The notes: generated by a model from the sequence alone, not told the origin. 64,000 nt of DNA from Elusimicrobiota bacterium (GCA_026388155.1 JAPLKI010000006.1:1-64000); one strand, 5' to 3'. Positions 40,780 to 49,877 are shown, numbered from the stretch's first letter. Numbers and translations: made by a program.

Positions 40780-42379
40780 TGTATTTTTCTCCGGAATCGG
40801 CGTTTTTTCTCTTCGTTTCCCAAGCAGCGGCGCCGTCGGCCTGCCGTTGGCCCTCTTCCGGAATTCCGCCAGACTTGGAGGAGTTCCCCTTATCGGCTGC
40901 GGCTGACTCCGCGTAAAGCGCGGCCTGCCCGCGGCAATGCGACTTTACCCAGTAAAGAGCGTCGTCCGCTTTCTCAAGCAGCTTTTCCTGCGAGACGGCG
41001 TCCTGCGGGAAAGTGGAAATGCCGAGGCTCATGGAAATTTTAAGTTCGCGCGTTTTTGAGAACGGCACCGGGATACGGACTTCGGAAATCTCCTCAATAA
41101 GACGCTGTGAGAGTTTAAAGGCCTCGGCGCCGGTGGCCTGGGGCAGCATGATAATAACCTCGTCTCCGCCGTAGCGGCACGGAAAGTCTATTTTGCGCAG
41201 GTTTGAAAGTATAACCCGTCCCATTTCCTTAAGCGCTTTATCGCCTATCTGGTGGCCGTAAGTATCGTTTACTTCCTTGAAGTAGTCAATATCCCCCCAG
41301 ATAAGAGCGAGCGGCTGCTTGAAGCGTTCAGCGCGATAAAACTCTTCCTGGAAGCGCTGGTTAAAATAACGCCGAAGCGGGAGTTTGGTGAGTTCGTCAT
41401 AAAGAGAAAGCTCCTCGACCTTGTCGAAAAGCCGGACATTGTCCAAAGCAAGGCCTATCTGGCCGGCGAAAGATTTGAGCAGCACCAGGTCCTCCGGCGA
41501 GATGCGCTGCTGGCTGAGCAGATTATCGACTATAAGCAGGCCTATGGTAACCCCCTGAACGATCAGCGGCAGGTAAAGCACGCAGTCCTTGTAACGCTCC
41601 ATAAAAGCGCCGGAGCTTCGGCCCAGCACGATGTCGGCAAAACGATGCGCTCCCGGCTCAAGCGGGATCTCCTCGTAAGCGATGCTTTTTATCTGACCCC
41701 TGATGTCGGCGCTCAACTCGCCTTTAAGTTTCCTGTTTTTATCGTCTATCAGGTACAGTCTCACCCGGTCAAAGCCGAAGTATGTCTGAATGCCGGCAAG
41801 TATATGCCTGAAACTGTCGCGCACCCGCAGGCTGCCGGCAAAGACCTCTGTAAGTTCGGTGATGGCTTCTATATTCCTGGAATATTTTTTGTTCAGAGAA
41901 AAAAATTCCGCCTTGTAATAATTGCGCAGAAACTCCCTGATATAGGCCATGGCGGCCGCGCATTCGGACGGTGAAAACCGTTTTTTCCGCAAAGAGCGTT
42001 CAAGGCGCACAAGCCCGGTTGAAACGGCGGCTGATTTTTCCTGTGAAGCTCCGCTGTGCTCAAGCTTAAAGGGAACCGCGGCAAAATACCCGGCGGGCCC
42101 GCGAAACGGGACCGGCTTAAGGGTTTTCAGCGCTTCCTGGGCGCTTGAGTCCGCATCGGGCATGGAATTTTCCTCATGTTCAAAAACCACGCTCCGCTCA
42201 AGCCTCAGGCAAAGGCGCAGAAGGGAGGTTTTTTCCTCGTATTCGTAGAAAGAAGCCCCATCCAGATCAAAACGGCGCACGGCAGCTTCCAGCGCCGCTT
42301 TTAAAAACGCTTCCCTGCCGGCAAAAGCGGCCTGGGAATAATCGTCCGGCTGTTCCCTGTATTTTTTAGACTTCCTCAT
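40766..42379 (-). CDS. GAF-GGDEF diguanylate cyclase
   Basis: The N-terminal roughly 170 residues are of unknown fold. A GAF domain lies at about 180-320 (AGIQTYFGFDRVRLYLIDDKN; LLIVDNLLSQQRISPEDL). The C-terminal GGDEF domain carries the active-site loop RYGGDEVIIMLPQ. The feedback-inhibition motif RKID sits exactly five residues before it. The final Phe of GGDEF is Val, a tolerated change. It should make c-di-GMP; a PilZ receptor is encoded at 62.9 kb. It is cytoplasmic, with no membrane helix. The ATG at 42379 is preceded by TTGGAAA. It starts 18 bp after the binding-protein-like gene ends, so an operon is likely. Confidence 0.92.
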   Translation of the reverse strand: MRKSKKYREQPDDYSQAAFAGREAFLKAALEAAVRRFDLDGASFYEYEEKTSLLRLCLRLERSVVFEHEENSMPDADSSAQEALKTLKPVPFRGPAGYFAAVPFKLEHSGASQEKSAAVSTGLVRLERSLRKKRFSPSECAAAMAYIREFLRNYYKAEFFSLNKKYSRNIEAITELTEVFAGSLRVRDSFRHILAGIQTYFGFDRVRLYLIDDKNRKLKGELSADIRGQIKSIAYEEIPLEPGAHRFADIVLGRSSGAFMERYKDCVLYLPLIVQGVTIGLLIVDNLLSQQRISPEDLVLLKSFAGQIGLALDNVRLFDKVEELSLYDELTKLPLRRYFNQRFQEEFYRAERFKQPLALIWGDIDYFKEVNDTYGHQIGDKALKEMGRVILSNLRKIDFPCRYGGDEVIIMLPQATGAEAFKLSQRLIEEISEVRIPVPFSKTRELKISMSLGISTFPQDAVSQEKLLEKADDALYWVKSHCRGQAALYAESAAADKGNSSKSGGIPEEGQRQADGAAAWETKRKNADSGEKYNVNN

Positions 42380-42397
42380 AATTTCCAAGCCTTCTGA

Positions 42398-43726
42398 CTA
42401 ATACAGCGACAACAGATAATCCGCTTCTCCCTGGGCGATAATCAGCTCACGGGTTAAATCGTCATTTGAATAATTCCGGCGCGCCACGGAGAGCGACACG
42501 TTCCACAGCACCCGTTCAAAAAGCATTTCGGCAGTCGGGTAAACCGTTATATTGGGCCGGAGGCTCGCGCCGGCAAAAATGCGCCGGTAAAGCCCTCCCT
42601 GCCTTGAACTTTCCAGCCGCTCTTCAAACTCGGCTCTATGACAGGGAAAAACAGAAAAAGCCGCGGTAAACTTAGCGGCCCGCTCCGGCTTCAGTAACCA
42701 CTTCAGCAAAGAAGCCGCCTCTTTCAAATCTGCCGTTCCGGAAAAAACCGCGAGATTGCTGATATTCACCGGCCCGCCGGTATCGTTGGCTCCCGATGAC
42801 CCGGCTTTGGGCTGCGGGTGGGCCAAATTGTAGCCCGGCCACGGCAGCATGCCGAGCGGGGCTTTTTGGGCGCCTGCGCCCCGGGCGGAACAGAGATCCC
42901 TTGGTGAAAAGGCAAAGGCGGCTCCTTCCTGAAAACAGCCGCCTCCCTCAAAAAGAGCGGGTGAAAATAACCTGGCATGGCCGTTTACAGCCAGGTTAAG
43001 CAGGTCCTGAATGCCCTCCGAAGTTTCGTCTTTATTGAAAGAAGCGCGGCTTAGATCCTGTGAAAAAAGCCCGCCGCCGCGACTCCAGACCCGGGGCAAA
43101 ACGTCCTCAAGCCCGAGCGAGCCGGAGGATGCCGGGAAACAGAGCGGATAAAAATCAGGGCTTCCGGCGCGGCGCGGCGCGGTGACACCGGCCTGTCGCG
43201 GGCTACCCCTTCCCAACGGCTGAGGGGACACCGCATTGCGGTTTCCCCTGGCGCTGTTCGCGATTGAAAGCTTTTCAAGAGCCGCCAAAAATTCTTCCCA
43301 GGAAAGCCCGTGCTCCCCCGGATACCCGCCCATAGCCTTAAGAGCGGACGCGCTGTAAAAAAGCGCCGGAGCTTCCATCCACCAGGGGGCGGAGAAAACG
43401 GCCCCGCTTTCTCCGGGCCCGAATTCCCTGGTTATAAATTCCGGGCAAGCCAGCGGATTAAAATCTTCAAAAACCCTGGAAAGGTCGCGGAGCAGGCCGA
43501 GTTTGGCAAGCAGCGCCGTCCAGTTGTGCGGAATTTCAATAATATCGGCCATGGGGTTGCGTTTTGGGTCGCGCAGGTAGGCAAAAACGCTTTCCCACAG
43601 GCTATGCCTGGTCTTAACAGCAAACTCCGCTTTAACATCCGGAAAATGAGCGCAAAACCCGGAAAGCGTTTCACTGAAAGCCAGATGCTTTGAAGCGTCT
43701 GAATCTGATAAAAGCCAAATAAGCAT
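42398..43726 (-). CDS. Solute-binding-protein-like gene without a signal peptide
   Basis: The sequence has the feel of a family 1 extracellular sugar-binding protein (MLIWLLSDSDASKHLAFSET; SAPWWMEAPALFYSASALKAMGGYP; LSWEEFLAALEKL; ASLLKWLLKPERAAKF). It lacks any signal peptide or lipobox, so it may act in the cytoplasm or be mis-started. Residues about 155-190 (SARGNRNAVSPQPLGRGSPR) are Gly/Arg/Pro-rich and coincide with a palindrome in the DNA (43223-43249). This looks like an in-frame repeat insertion. No permease genes are nearby. Confidence 0.65.
   Translation of the reverse strand: MLIWLLSDSDASKHLAFSETLSGFCAHFPDVKAEFAVKTRHSLWESVFAYLRDPKRNPMADIIEIPHNWTALLAKLGLLRDLSRVFEDFNPLACPEFITREFGPGESGAVFSAPWWMEAPALFYSASALKAMGGYPGEHGLSWEEFLAALEKLSIANSARGNRNAVSPQPLGRGSPRQAGVTAPRRAGSPDFYPLCFPASSGSLGLEDVLPRVWSRGGGLFSQDLSRASFNKDETSEGIQDLLNLAVNGHARLFSPALFEGGGCFQEGAAFAFSPRDLCSARGAGAQKAPLGMLPWPGYNLAHPQPKAGSSGANDTGGPVNISNLAVFSGTADLKEAASLLKWLLKPERAAKFTAAFSVFPCHRAEFEERLESSRQGGLYRRIFAGASLRPNITVYPTAEMLFERVLWNVSLSVARRNYSNDDLTRELIIAQGEADYLLSLY
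43223..43249. repeat. Palindrome inside the binding-protein-like gene
   Basis: AGGGGA-c-ACCGC at 43223-43234 is inverted as GCGGT-t-TCCCCT at 43238-43249. It falls within the low-complexity insertion of the protein and keeps the frame. Confidence 0.6.
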
Positions 43727-43737
43727 AGTTTAAAAGC

Positions 43738-43815
43738 AGGGGCTGGGGAAGAGCGTATAGCGGTCAGGGAAGGATTTCCTTATCCTCTCACCGCTCGCCT
43801 CTAGCCGCTATCCTC
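43738..43815. repeat. 7-bp-word element 24
   Basis: GCGTATA/GCGGTCA words, core AAGGATTTCCTT (about 43768), then CCGCTAT/CCTCTAG words. It abuts the 3' end of tsaD. Confidence 0.8.
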
Positions 43816-44848
43816 TGCTGTTCCAAGCCGCGCTGTCGAGATCGGGCGCTATCTCAACTGAACCACAACCAGCCCGGTTTTCAAGCCTTTTCATGGCGCA
43901 TAGGGCTATCATGGCTGCGTTATCGGAACAATAATTCTTTTCGGAAAAACGCACCTCAAAGCCCTCAAGCGCCCCGAAAGCCGCGCGCAACGCCCCATTA
44001 GCCGAAACGCCGCCTCCGACCGCTATACGGGAGAGTCCAAGCGCCCGGGCAGCCCGGGCCGTCTTTTTTACCAAGGTCTCCACAACCGCGTCCTGAAAAG
44101 CCCGGCACACCAGCGCGCGTTGGGCTGGCGCCAGGCGCAAACCCTTACGGTAAAAATCCCGCCCCAGCTTTTCAGCCAGGTAATAACTGACCGCGGTTTT
44201 AAGGCCGCTGAAAGAAAAATCCAGAGTATCTTCCATGAAAGGCCGCGGGAACTCAAGGCCGCGGCCGGAAGAACGTACAGCCTCTTTTTCCACCTCCGGC
44301 CCGCCCGGATAAGGCAGACCAAGCAGCTTTGCCACTTTGTCAAACGCCTCTCCCGCGGCGTCGTCGCGGGTGCGGCCAAGCACCTTGTATCTGCCATAGC
44401 CGCGCGCGTGCCAAAGCTCGGTATGTCCTCCGGAAACCAGCAGGGCCACAAGCGGAAATTTAAGTTTTTTCTTTACGCTTTTCCCCTCGTATTCACAGGC
44501 AAGCAGATGGCCTTCAAGGTGATCAACGCCGATTAACGGCACTCCCAAAAGCTCCGAAGCGGCCTGGGCGGCTACCCGGCCCACCATAAGGGCTCCCGGC
44601 AGACCGGGGCCGCGCGAAAAAGCAACAGCTGTGACCGGAATCTTTCCGGAGCCGGCGCGCGAAAGCGCCGTCTTTAACACGGGGCCTATTTTATCAAGGT
44701 GTGCCCGGCTTGCCAGTTCCGGCACCACGCCGCTGTAGCGGCGGTGCAGGGCAATTTGGGAAAAAACCACATTTGAAAGCAGCCGGTCACCCTCAAGCAC
44801 TGCCGCGGCGGTTTCGTCGCAGGTGGTTTCAAGGGCGAGGATTTTCAT
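43808..44848 (-). CDS. tsaD: tRNA N6-adenosine threonylcarbamoyltransferase TsaD
   Basis: TsaD transfers the threonylcarbamoyl group to A37 of ANN-decoding tRNAs. The start MKILALETTCDETAAAVLEG is canonical. The metal-binding motif VDHLEGH gives His110 and His114. Typical TsaD motifs follow (LLVSGGHTELWH; GRTRDDAAGEAFDKVAKLLG; YPGGPEVE; GGGVSANGALR; YCSDNAAMIA). At 346 residues it has the usual length. The open frame extends 15 codons upstream (to 44893) through 7-bp words, but the ATG at 44848 matches the conserved family start. It is the only clear housekeeping gene here. Confidence 0.97.
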   Translation of the reverse strand: MKILALETTCDETAAAVLEGDRLLSNVVFSQIALHRRYSGVVPELASRAHLDKIGPVLKTALSRAGSGKIPVTAVAFSRGPGLPGALMVGRVAAQAASELLGVPLIGVDHLEGHLLACEYEGKSVKKKLKFPLVALLVSGGHTELWHARGYGRYKVLGRTRDDAAGEAFDKVAKLLGLPYPGGPEVEKEAVRSSGRGLEFPRPFMEDTLDFSFSGLKTAVSYYLAEKLGRDFYRKGLRLAPAQRALVCRAFQDAVVETLVKKTARAARALGLSRIAVGGGVSANGALRAAFGALEGFEVRFSEKNYCSDNAAMIALCAMKRLENRAGCGSVEIAPDLDSAAWNSRG

Positions 44849-44849
44849 C

Positions 44850-44958
44850 GTTAAGAAGTCTAAGAGTCTGAGCGTCGGGAGTCTGAGAGTCACCGCAAGA
44901 AATACCGGGAAAGACCTATCCCGACTCTAAGACCCTCAGACCCTGAGACTCTCAGACT
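44850..44958. repeat. 7-bp-word element 25
   Basis: GAGTCTG/AGTCTGA/GAGTCAC words on the left and complementary CAGACTC/TCTAAGA words on the right, between ctpA and tsaD. Confidence 0.85.
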
Positions 44959-44970
44959 ACAACAGCACCG

Positions 44971-46317
44971 TCATTTCGCGGGCTTCAGATTCCCCAGCAC
45001 TTCCCTGGCTTTTAAAAGCTCAAGCGCCCTGTCAAGAACCTCATCGCGTACCGCTTCGACTTTCTTCGGTTCTGCCTTCGGAGACACCGTATCGCGGTTT
45101 TCACCGCCTGCGGCGCTGTCCGCGGCCTTTTTTTCTTTCTTATCCGCTTTACCGCCGGGATAGAAAATCTCCTCGGACTGCAGGATAAGCTTTTTTTCGG
45201 CCTCAGAGGTCACTTTCACTTCGACATCGGGGGTAATGCCGCCGGTGTCTTTTTTAACATCGCGCTGTATGGAGCGGCCGCTCGGCGTGTAATATTTGGC
45301 TATGGTAAGGCGCAGGGCGGATTTATCGGAAAGCGGGATCATGGACTGCACGCTGGCCTTGCCGAAGCTGCGCTCGCCGAGTATTAAGCCGCGCTTATTG
45401 TCCTGCACGGCGCCGGCGACTATTTCGCTCGCCGACGCGGAATAGCGGTTGAGAAGAATAATAAGCGGCATATCCCCGTAAGGCGCCGAGGCTCCGGCGC
45501 GGAATTCCTGGTAATTTTCCGGTTTGCGGCCCTTGGTGAAAACGATCATCTTGTTTGAATCCAAAAACATCTTTGAAACGTCAACCGCGGCTGACAGCAG
45601 GCCGCCCGGATTATAGCGCAGGTCAAGCACCAGGCCCTGAGCGCCCTGTTTTTTAAGGTCTTCAAGAGCTTTACTGAAATCTTCCACTACGTGGCCGGTA
45701 AATTCCACCATTTTTATATAACCCAGCTTTCCATCGAACATCCGATATCTGATATTTTCAGCTTTTATCAGTTCACGGATCAGAGTAATGTCCTTATTTA
45801 TCCAGTCCGCGTTCTTGTCTTCCGGCTCGCGCGCGATCGTGATCGTTACCTTGGTTCCCGGGTTGCCCCTGAGCTTTTTTATAGCCTCTTCCATCAGCAT
45901 ATCCCTGGTGGACTCGCCCTCAATTTTTACTATTTTATCGCCCGGGTACATTTCCGCCCTGTAAGCGGGGGTATTCGGAAGCGGAGTAACCACGGTCAGC
46001 CAGCCCTCCCGCATATCCACCCTTATGCCTATGCCTCCGAATTCGCCTTCGGTGTCGCTTTTCACCCTTTCATAAAGATCCGGTTCCATGAACTGGGAAA
46101 ATTCGTCAAGTTCGCCCACCATGCCTTTGGCCGCCCCATAAACCAGCTTTTGGGAGTCGATGTTTTCCACATAACTCTCCCGTATCAGTTCCATGACATC
46201 CACGATAACTTTCAGTTGCTGATAGGTATTGTCCACAGCCAGATTTACATAGGGGAAAGCCGCCCCCATAGCCAGCGCGGCGGCGGTTACCAAAGCTATT
46301 TTCTTGAAATTCTTCAT
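44971..46317 (-). CDS. ctpA: Carboxyl-terminal processing protease (CtpA, S41 family)
   Basis: An N-terminal signal/anchor (MKNFKKIALVTAAALAMGAA) leads to a PDZ domain (about 90-165, FGGIGIRV; RAEMYPGDKIVKIEG) and the S41 core. The catalytic pair is Ser295 (YSASASEIV) and Lys320 (RSFGKASVQ), 25 residues apart as expected. A Lys/Glu-rich tail (about 385-425) ends the protein. It processes envelope proteins in the periplasm; in other bacteria such proteases often cleave cell-wall hydrolases, fitting the EnvC neighbour. AAGGAGAGG lies 5 nt before the ATG. A possible -10 box TATAAT is at 46344-46349. Confidence 0.95.
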   Translation of the reverse strand: MKNFKKIALVTAAALAMGAAFPYVNLAVDNTYQQLKVIVDVMELIRESYVENIDSQKLVYGAAKGMVGELDEFSQFMEPDLYERVKSDTEGEFGGIGIRVDMREGWLTVVTPLPNTPAYRAEMYPGDKIVKIEGESTRDMLMEEAIKKLRGNPGTKVTITIAREPEDKNADWINKDITLIRELIKAENIRYRMFDGKLGYIKMVEFTGHVVEDFSKALEDLKKQGAQGLVLDLRYNPGGLLSAAVDVSKMFLDSNKMIVFTKGRKPENYQEFRAGASAPYGDMPLIILLNRYSASASEIVAGAVQDNKRGLILGERSFGKASVQSMIPLSDKSALRLTIAKYYTPSGRSIQRDVKKDTGGITPDVEVKVTSEAEKKLILQSEEIFYPGGKADKKEKKAADSAAGGENRDTVSPKAEPKKVEAVRDEVLDRALELLKAREVLGNLKPAK

Positions 46318-46343
46318 TATTCCTCTCCTTGGAGCGAACTGCT

Positions 46344-46349
46344 ATTATA
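46344..46349 (-). promoter_or_regulatory. Candidate -10 box upstream of ctpA
   Basis: TATAAT on the minus strand, 27 nt before the ATG, in the short gap after envC. No convincing -35 box at the right distance, so the call is weak. Confidence 0.4.
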
Positions 46350-46363
46350 CCTTATAAACGCGT

Positions 46364-47536
46364 TTAATCCTGAAGCCAGACCATGGGGTCCAGCGCCTGT
46401 TCGCCCTTGCGTATTTCAAAATAAACCGCTCCGTCGCCGCCGCCTTTTTCCGGGCCGACACCCTGCGTATCACGGCCTGAAAGACCCAGCGCCGTTCCCG
46501 TGAAAACGGCATCCCCCTTGGACGCGGACATGGAGCTTAAAAGGCCGTAGATGGTAAAAAAACCTTTTTCGTGGTCCACTATAACCACATTACCGTAAGT
46601 TCTGAAAGGTCCCGCGTAAAGAACCTTCCCGGACATTACGGCAAAAACCTGGGTGTCGGGCTCGGTGCGTATTCTTATTCCCTCGCGTACTATCCAGGTT
46701 TTAAGCGCGGGCACTTCTTCGCGCCCGAAACGGCTTATAACTTTCCCCTTTGAAGGCCAGGGCAGGGAGTGCTTAGGCAGGGGCAGGTCCTTTGAGCCGG
46801 TTTCACGCCTGTAGGGAGACTGTTTTTCAAGTTTTTTCACCAGCCGGCTGAGTCCCTTGGCCGCGTTTTGCAGGTCGTCCACCTCGCGGGAAAGCTGCGC
46901 CTGCTGCTCACGCGAGCGCTCCAACTCGTTAAATTTGCCTTTTACCGCGTTTTTCTGGGCGGAGCGCTGTTTTTCAAGCAGAATTTTGCTGGCTTTTAGT
47001 TCCTGGCCGCGCCGCGCAAGCGTTTGCAGGTCTTTGTTCACCTTTATAGATTCCCCCTTCAATTTGGCTATAAGGGCGTGTTTTTCAATAACGGCGTATT
47101 TGAGGAAAATGCTCTTTGAGATTTCCAGATTACCGAAATAAGGGTAGTAAAAATCTTTCAAAAGGGCATAAACGGCTATTTCGCCGTGGAAATCCGAGGC
47201 CAGGCTCTTGCGTGTTTTTTCGAGGGAATTGTATTTCTGCGCTGATTCGGCGCTTTTAGCCTTTGCCGACACCAGCCGCGACTCAAGTTCACGCTGGCGC
47301 GCGCCATCCTTTTTTTCCTGTTTTTTAAGCTCGCTTATCTCGCCGCTGATACGGTCCTCGTCCTGCTTGTAGTGTTCAAGCTCCTTTCTTTTTTCTTCCA
47401 GCTGCTGGTTTATCTCTTCCAGATTTTTCTTTTTAACCGCCACAAGGTCCTGGGCCGCGCATAAAGAGGGGCCGAAAAGGATTGTAAGGACCATCAACAG
47501 CATTAAGCCGAATTTTATGGTTGAAATTTTTAACAT
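46364..47536 (-). CDS. EnvC-like amidase activator with degenerate LytM domain
   Basis: A signal peptide (MLKISTIKFGLMLLMVLTIL, ending SLCAAQ) is followed by a long coiled coil (about 28-245). The C-terminal M23/LytM domain is at about 275-385 (IRIRTEPDTQVFAVMSGKVL; VIVDHEKGFFTIYGLLSSM). Two zinc ligands of active M23 enzymes are missing: the first His, and the HxH motif, which reads AVYFEIRK. This is the EnvC pattern of a non-catalytic amidase activator worked by FtsEX. It follows ftsX directly. The 32 residues that could extend the N-terminus are repeat-derived, so the ATG at 47536 is chosen. Confidence 0.88.
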   Translation of the reverse strand: MLKISTIKFGLMLLMVLTILFGPSLCAAQDLVAVKKKNLEEINQQLEEKRKELEHYKQDEDRISGEISELKKQEKKDGARQRELESRLVSAKAKSAESAQKYNSLEKTRKSLASDFHGEIAVYALLKDFYYPYFGNLEISKSIFLKYAVIEKHALIAKLKGESIKVNKDLQTLARRGQELKASKILLEKQRSAQKNAVKGKFNELERSREQQAQLSREVDDLQNAAKGLSRLVKKLEKQSPYRRETGSKDLPLPKHSLPWPSKGKVISRFGREEVPALKTWIVREGIRIRTEPDTQVFAVMSGKVLYAGPFRTYGNVVIVDHEKGFFTIYGLLSSMSASKGDAVFTGTALGLSGRDTQGVGPEKGGGDGAVYFEIRKGEQALDPMVWLQD

Positions 47537-47544
47537 ATACAAAA

Positions 47545-47632
47545 CAAGGAGCGGAAGGGTCAAAGGCACATAGGCACAAAGTGAAGGAGGTGCTTGTAAC
47601 TTTGTGCCTTTACTACTCTGTGCCTTTCTCAT
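47545..47632. repeat. 7-bp-word element 26
   Basis: AGGCACA words on the left, a GGAGGTGCTT centre, and complementary TGTGCCT words on the right, between ftsX and envC. Confidence 0.82.
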
Positions 47633-48466
47633 TTACCGCTCGTTTTTCCATTGACACAACACCCAGGCGCCGAAACCGCCGGCGGCGGCAATGGCGGCGT
47701 GCCACAGGGGGCCCGGCCACACCCAAAGAGGACTCAGATACTTAACAGGGTAAATCAGGCCGTAGGCCGCAAGCGCTGAAAGACCCGCTCCTGCAGCTCC
47801 CGCCGCGAACCAGACGCTGTCTTTTTGAACGGCATCAAGCAGGCCGGCGGGAGTTTTGCGATAAGTCATGATCATAACAGCCATCAAAACAAACGCACAG
47901 GCCGCGGCGTAAAATCCAAGGGTTATCAGATGCGCGTAAAACAGGGCGTGTAAAATAGCATAGGCCTCAAGCGGCTTGTACTTGATGTCAGCCACACCCG
48001 GCACCTTCCAGGCCTCTTCCGTCCAGGCATCCACCCCGCCAAGTGCCTCTTCCCGCAACTCAATTTCCCATGTATCGGGCAGCGGATTGCCGCCTACGGC
48101 GAGCACAGAAGAAACCAGCTCAGGGTCGTCTTCTTTCAGCTTTTTAAGCCGGGTTTCCCTGTCGACAAAAACCACATTTAAAGTGCCTTTTATGTTTTTC
48201 AGCCCCTCCTCCACTACGGAGGAGGTCTCTTTGCCTTTCTCGTTTTTAACCGCCACGATCCTGAAATCATCTTCAAGTATAAGCGCGATCTGGGTCATCT
48301 GCGCGCGCAGGAAAAGCAGAAGTTCGGCAGCCAGGCCAGCTGAAAACGCCAGCAAAAACACAACCCGGTACCCCTTGCGCACAGCCGACCTTTTGCTTTC
48401 CTGAAGCGCCTCGTGATGCGCTTCGTGGTGAGCTTCGTGATGGTCTTTGTTATGATGTTCTTCCAT
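47633..48466 (-). CDS. ftsX: FtsX-like division protein with a His-rich cytoplasmic N-terminus
   Basis: Helices at about 33-53, 183-207, 225-245 and 250-272 and a large extracellular loop between the first two match FtsX. FtsX transmits ATP hydrolysis by FtsE to EnvC-type activators across the membrane; the gene is followed at once by an EnvC-like gene, which supports the call. The first 22 residues are His-rich (MEEHHNKDHHEAHHEAHHEA) and could bind metal. GGCGGAAAAC precedes the ATG at 48466. No ftsE is found in the window. Confidence 0.85.
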   Translation of the reverse strand: MEEHHNKDHHEAHHEAHHEALQESKRSAVRKGYRVVFLLAFSAGLAAELLLFLRAQMTQIALILEDDFRIVAVKNEKGKETSSVVEEGLKNIKGTLNVVFVDRETRLKKLKEDDPELVSSVLAVGGNPLPDTWEIELREEALGGVDAWTEEAWKVPGVADIKYKPLEAYAILHALFYAHLITLGFYAAACAFVLMAVMIMTYRKTPAGLLDAVQKDSVWFAAGAAGAGLSALAAYGLIYPVKYLSPLWVWPGPLWHAAIAAAGGFGAWVLCQWKNER

Positions 48467-48974
48467 AGTTTTCCGCCTTATAAAAGTTAAATTATAGCTT
48501 TTTTCCCAAAGTGAAAGCGCTTTTTCCAGCAATATTGGAACGGAAGCCGCAGGCCCGGAAAGGACGCGGCAGATGGAATCGAAAACAGACTATCGAGAGA
48601 TTAGCCCGAAAGTTGCAGTTGTCTGCAACTTTCGCCCCAAAGGGGCCGCCCTTTTCCGATGGCAGGCAGGGCGAATGTGCATTCACTACGGAACGCATAA
48701 AAAAATGCGCTCAAAATTCGCCTATGAGCGTAAAAGGGCGGGGCAACCCAGCCCTTTTGACCAATGAGTTGCCGAGCCAGGTGGCAAAAGAGCTGCCCTC
48801 CGGGCGAATCCTGGCTGCAGGATTCGGGTTAGTTTGAAAGTCACAGGCGGCAGGAAGAAAGTTTGGTGACTCGGATGCTGAAAACATCCGGCATTTTTAA
48901 TTATCCCGACCGCTTCCCGTTTACCCCGCACTTTCACGGAACGCCCCGCCTGCGGAGCCCGAAAGCGCGGCCTG
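48467..48974. other. Intergenic region of about 510 bp with hairpins
   Basis: No gene recognised. It contains the 12-bp hairpin at 48607-48634, CCCCAAAGGGG just after it, AAAAGGGC/GCCCTTTT (about 48732-48758, related to the second repeat family) and a small GGATG/CATCC hairpin (about 48876-48892). The ftsX promoter is presumably here but was not identified. Confidence 0.55.
48607..48634. repeat. 12-bp perfect hairpin
   Basis: CGAAAGTTGCAG (48607-48618) is inverted at 48623-48634 around TTGT. It lies in the ftsX upstream region and has no T-tract on either side. Confidence 0.65.
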
Positions 48975-49859
48975 TTACAGCGAAGATTCTCTCAGTTCCA
49001 CTGAGGCCACGAAAGGCGAGCGGGAAAGTTCGCCCACCATGTCGACGGGAATGCTGCCGGTTACATCAAAAGCGGTGAATTTTGAAGAGCTTCCGCTTGC
49101 GGGCAGACGGAAAACATTTTCCGACACAAAACCCTTGTCGGAACTGAGGTCTTTAATATACCGGCTGACAAAAGCGCCGGGAAGGTTCTGGTATGGCACC
49201 TTTAAAGTAAATCTTACCCTGGTTTTAAGCGGAATGCCGGAGCTTTTTTTCTCCACGGAAACGCCGGCCACTTTTGGATTTTTACAAATCGCGTCAAGCC
49301 TGGCGGCCTGGGCCCAGCCGAGCACGATGATTTGTCTGGTGTTTTCCGAGTAAAGCGTTTTCTCTCCTGAAAACTTGAAACCCGCAGAAATAGTTATTTC
49401 CTCCACCAGGCCGGCATAGCCTGCTTCTTTAGGCAGAATGCTCACAAAAACATATTCCCTTGGCGATACGCCTTCCCGTTCCAGCGGTTTCACGAAAGAA
49501 GCGATAGGCCCCGCGTCTCCGGCAAAAGTGAGTTTATAATAATCCGCGGGCAGAACGGGGAGAATGGACGGCCGGACGAACGGTCGGGCGGCTTTTTGCG
49601 GCGTCAGCGGAGGGGACTTGAGTTTTTTAAGCGAAGGGGTGTCAAGCGGGGCAGGGGCGTCCCTGAAATCTCCGCGCACTTTAACAGTGTTTTTGGGATT
49701 CAGGTAACCATATGAGGTTTCAATGAAATCCTGGAAAGCGGGATCTGAATACGGAGCCGAACCGATAAGCATGGGTTCGTAGCCGAGAGTTTCCTGGGCG
49801 GAAGCGTTAGCACAAAAAAGGGAGCCGCAAAAAAACGCGAAGAGGACTTTTTTAACCAT
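48975..49859 (-). CDS. Unrecognised exported protein behind an attenuator-like leader
   Basis: A signal peptide (MVKKVLFAFFCGSLFCANAS) precedes about 270 residues of mixed alpha/beta character. No family was recognised. Segments such as PREYVFVSILPKEAGYAGLV and RVRFTLKVPYQNLPGAF suggest a globular periplasmic domain. AGGAG lies 6 nt before the ATG. A strong hairpin with T-tract (49878-49917) sits just upstream, and a good promoter lies at 50044-50072. Expression is therefore probably controlled by premature termination (inference). Confidence 0.75.
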   Translation of the reverse strand: MVKKVLFAFFCGSLFCANASAQETLGYEPMLIGSAPYSDPAFQDFIETSYGYLNPKNTVKVRGDFRDAPAPLDTPSLKKLKSPPLTPQKAARPFVRPSILPVLPADYYKLTFAGDAGPIASFVKPLEREGVSPREYVFVSILPKEAGYAGLVEEITISAGFKFSGEKTLYSENTRQIIVLGWAQAARLDAICKNPKVAGVSVEKKSSGIPLKTRVRFTLKVPYQNLPGAFVSRYIKDLSSDKGFVSENVFRLPASGSSSKFTAFDVTGSIPVDMVGELSRSPFVASVELRESSL

Positions 49860-49877
49860 TTTTTTCTCCTAAAAAAC

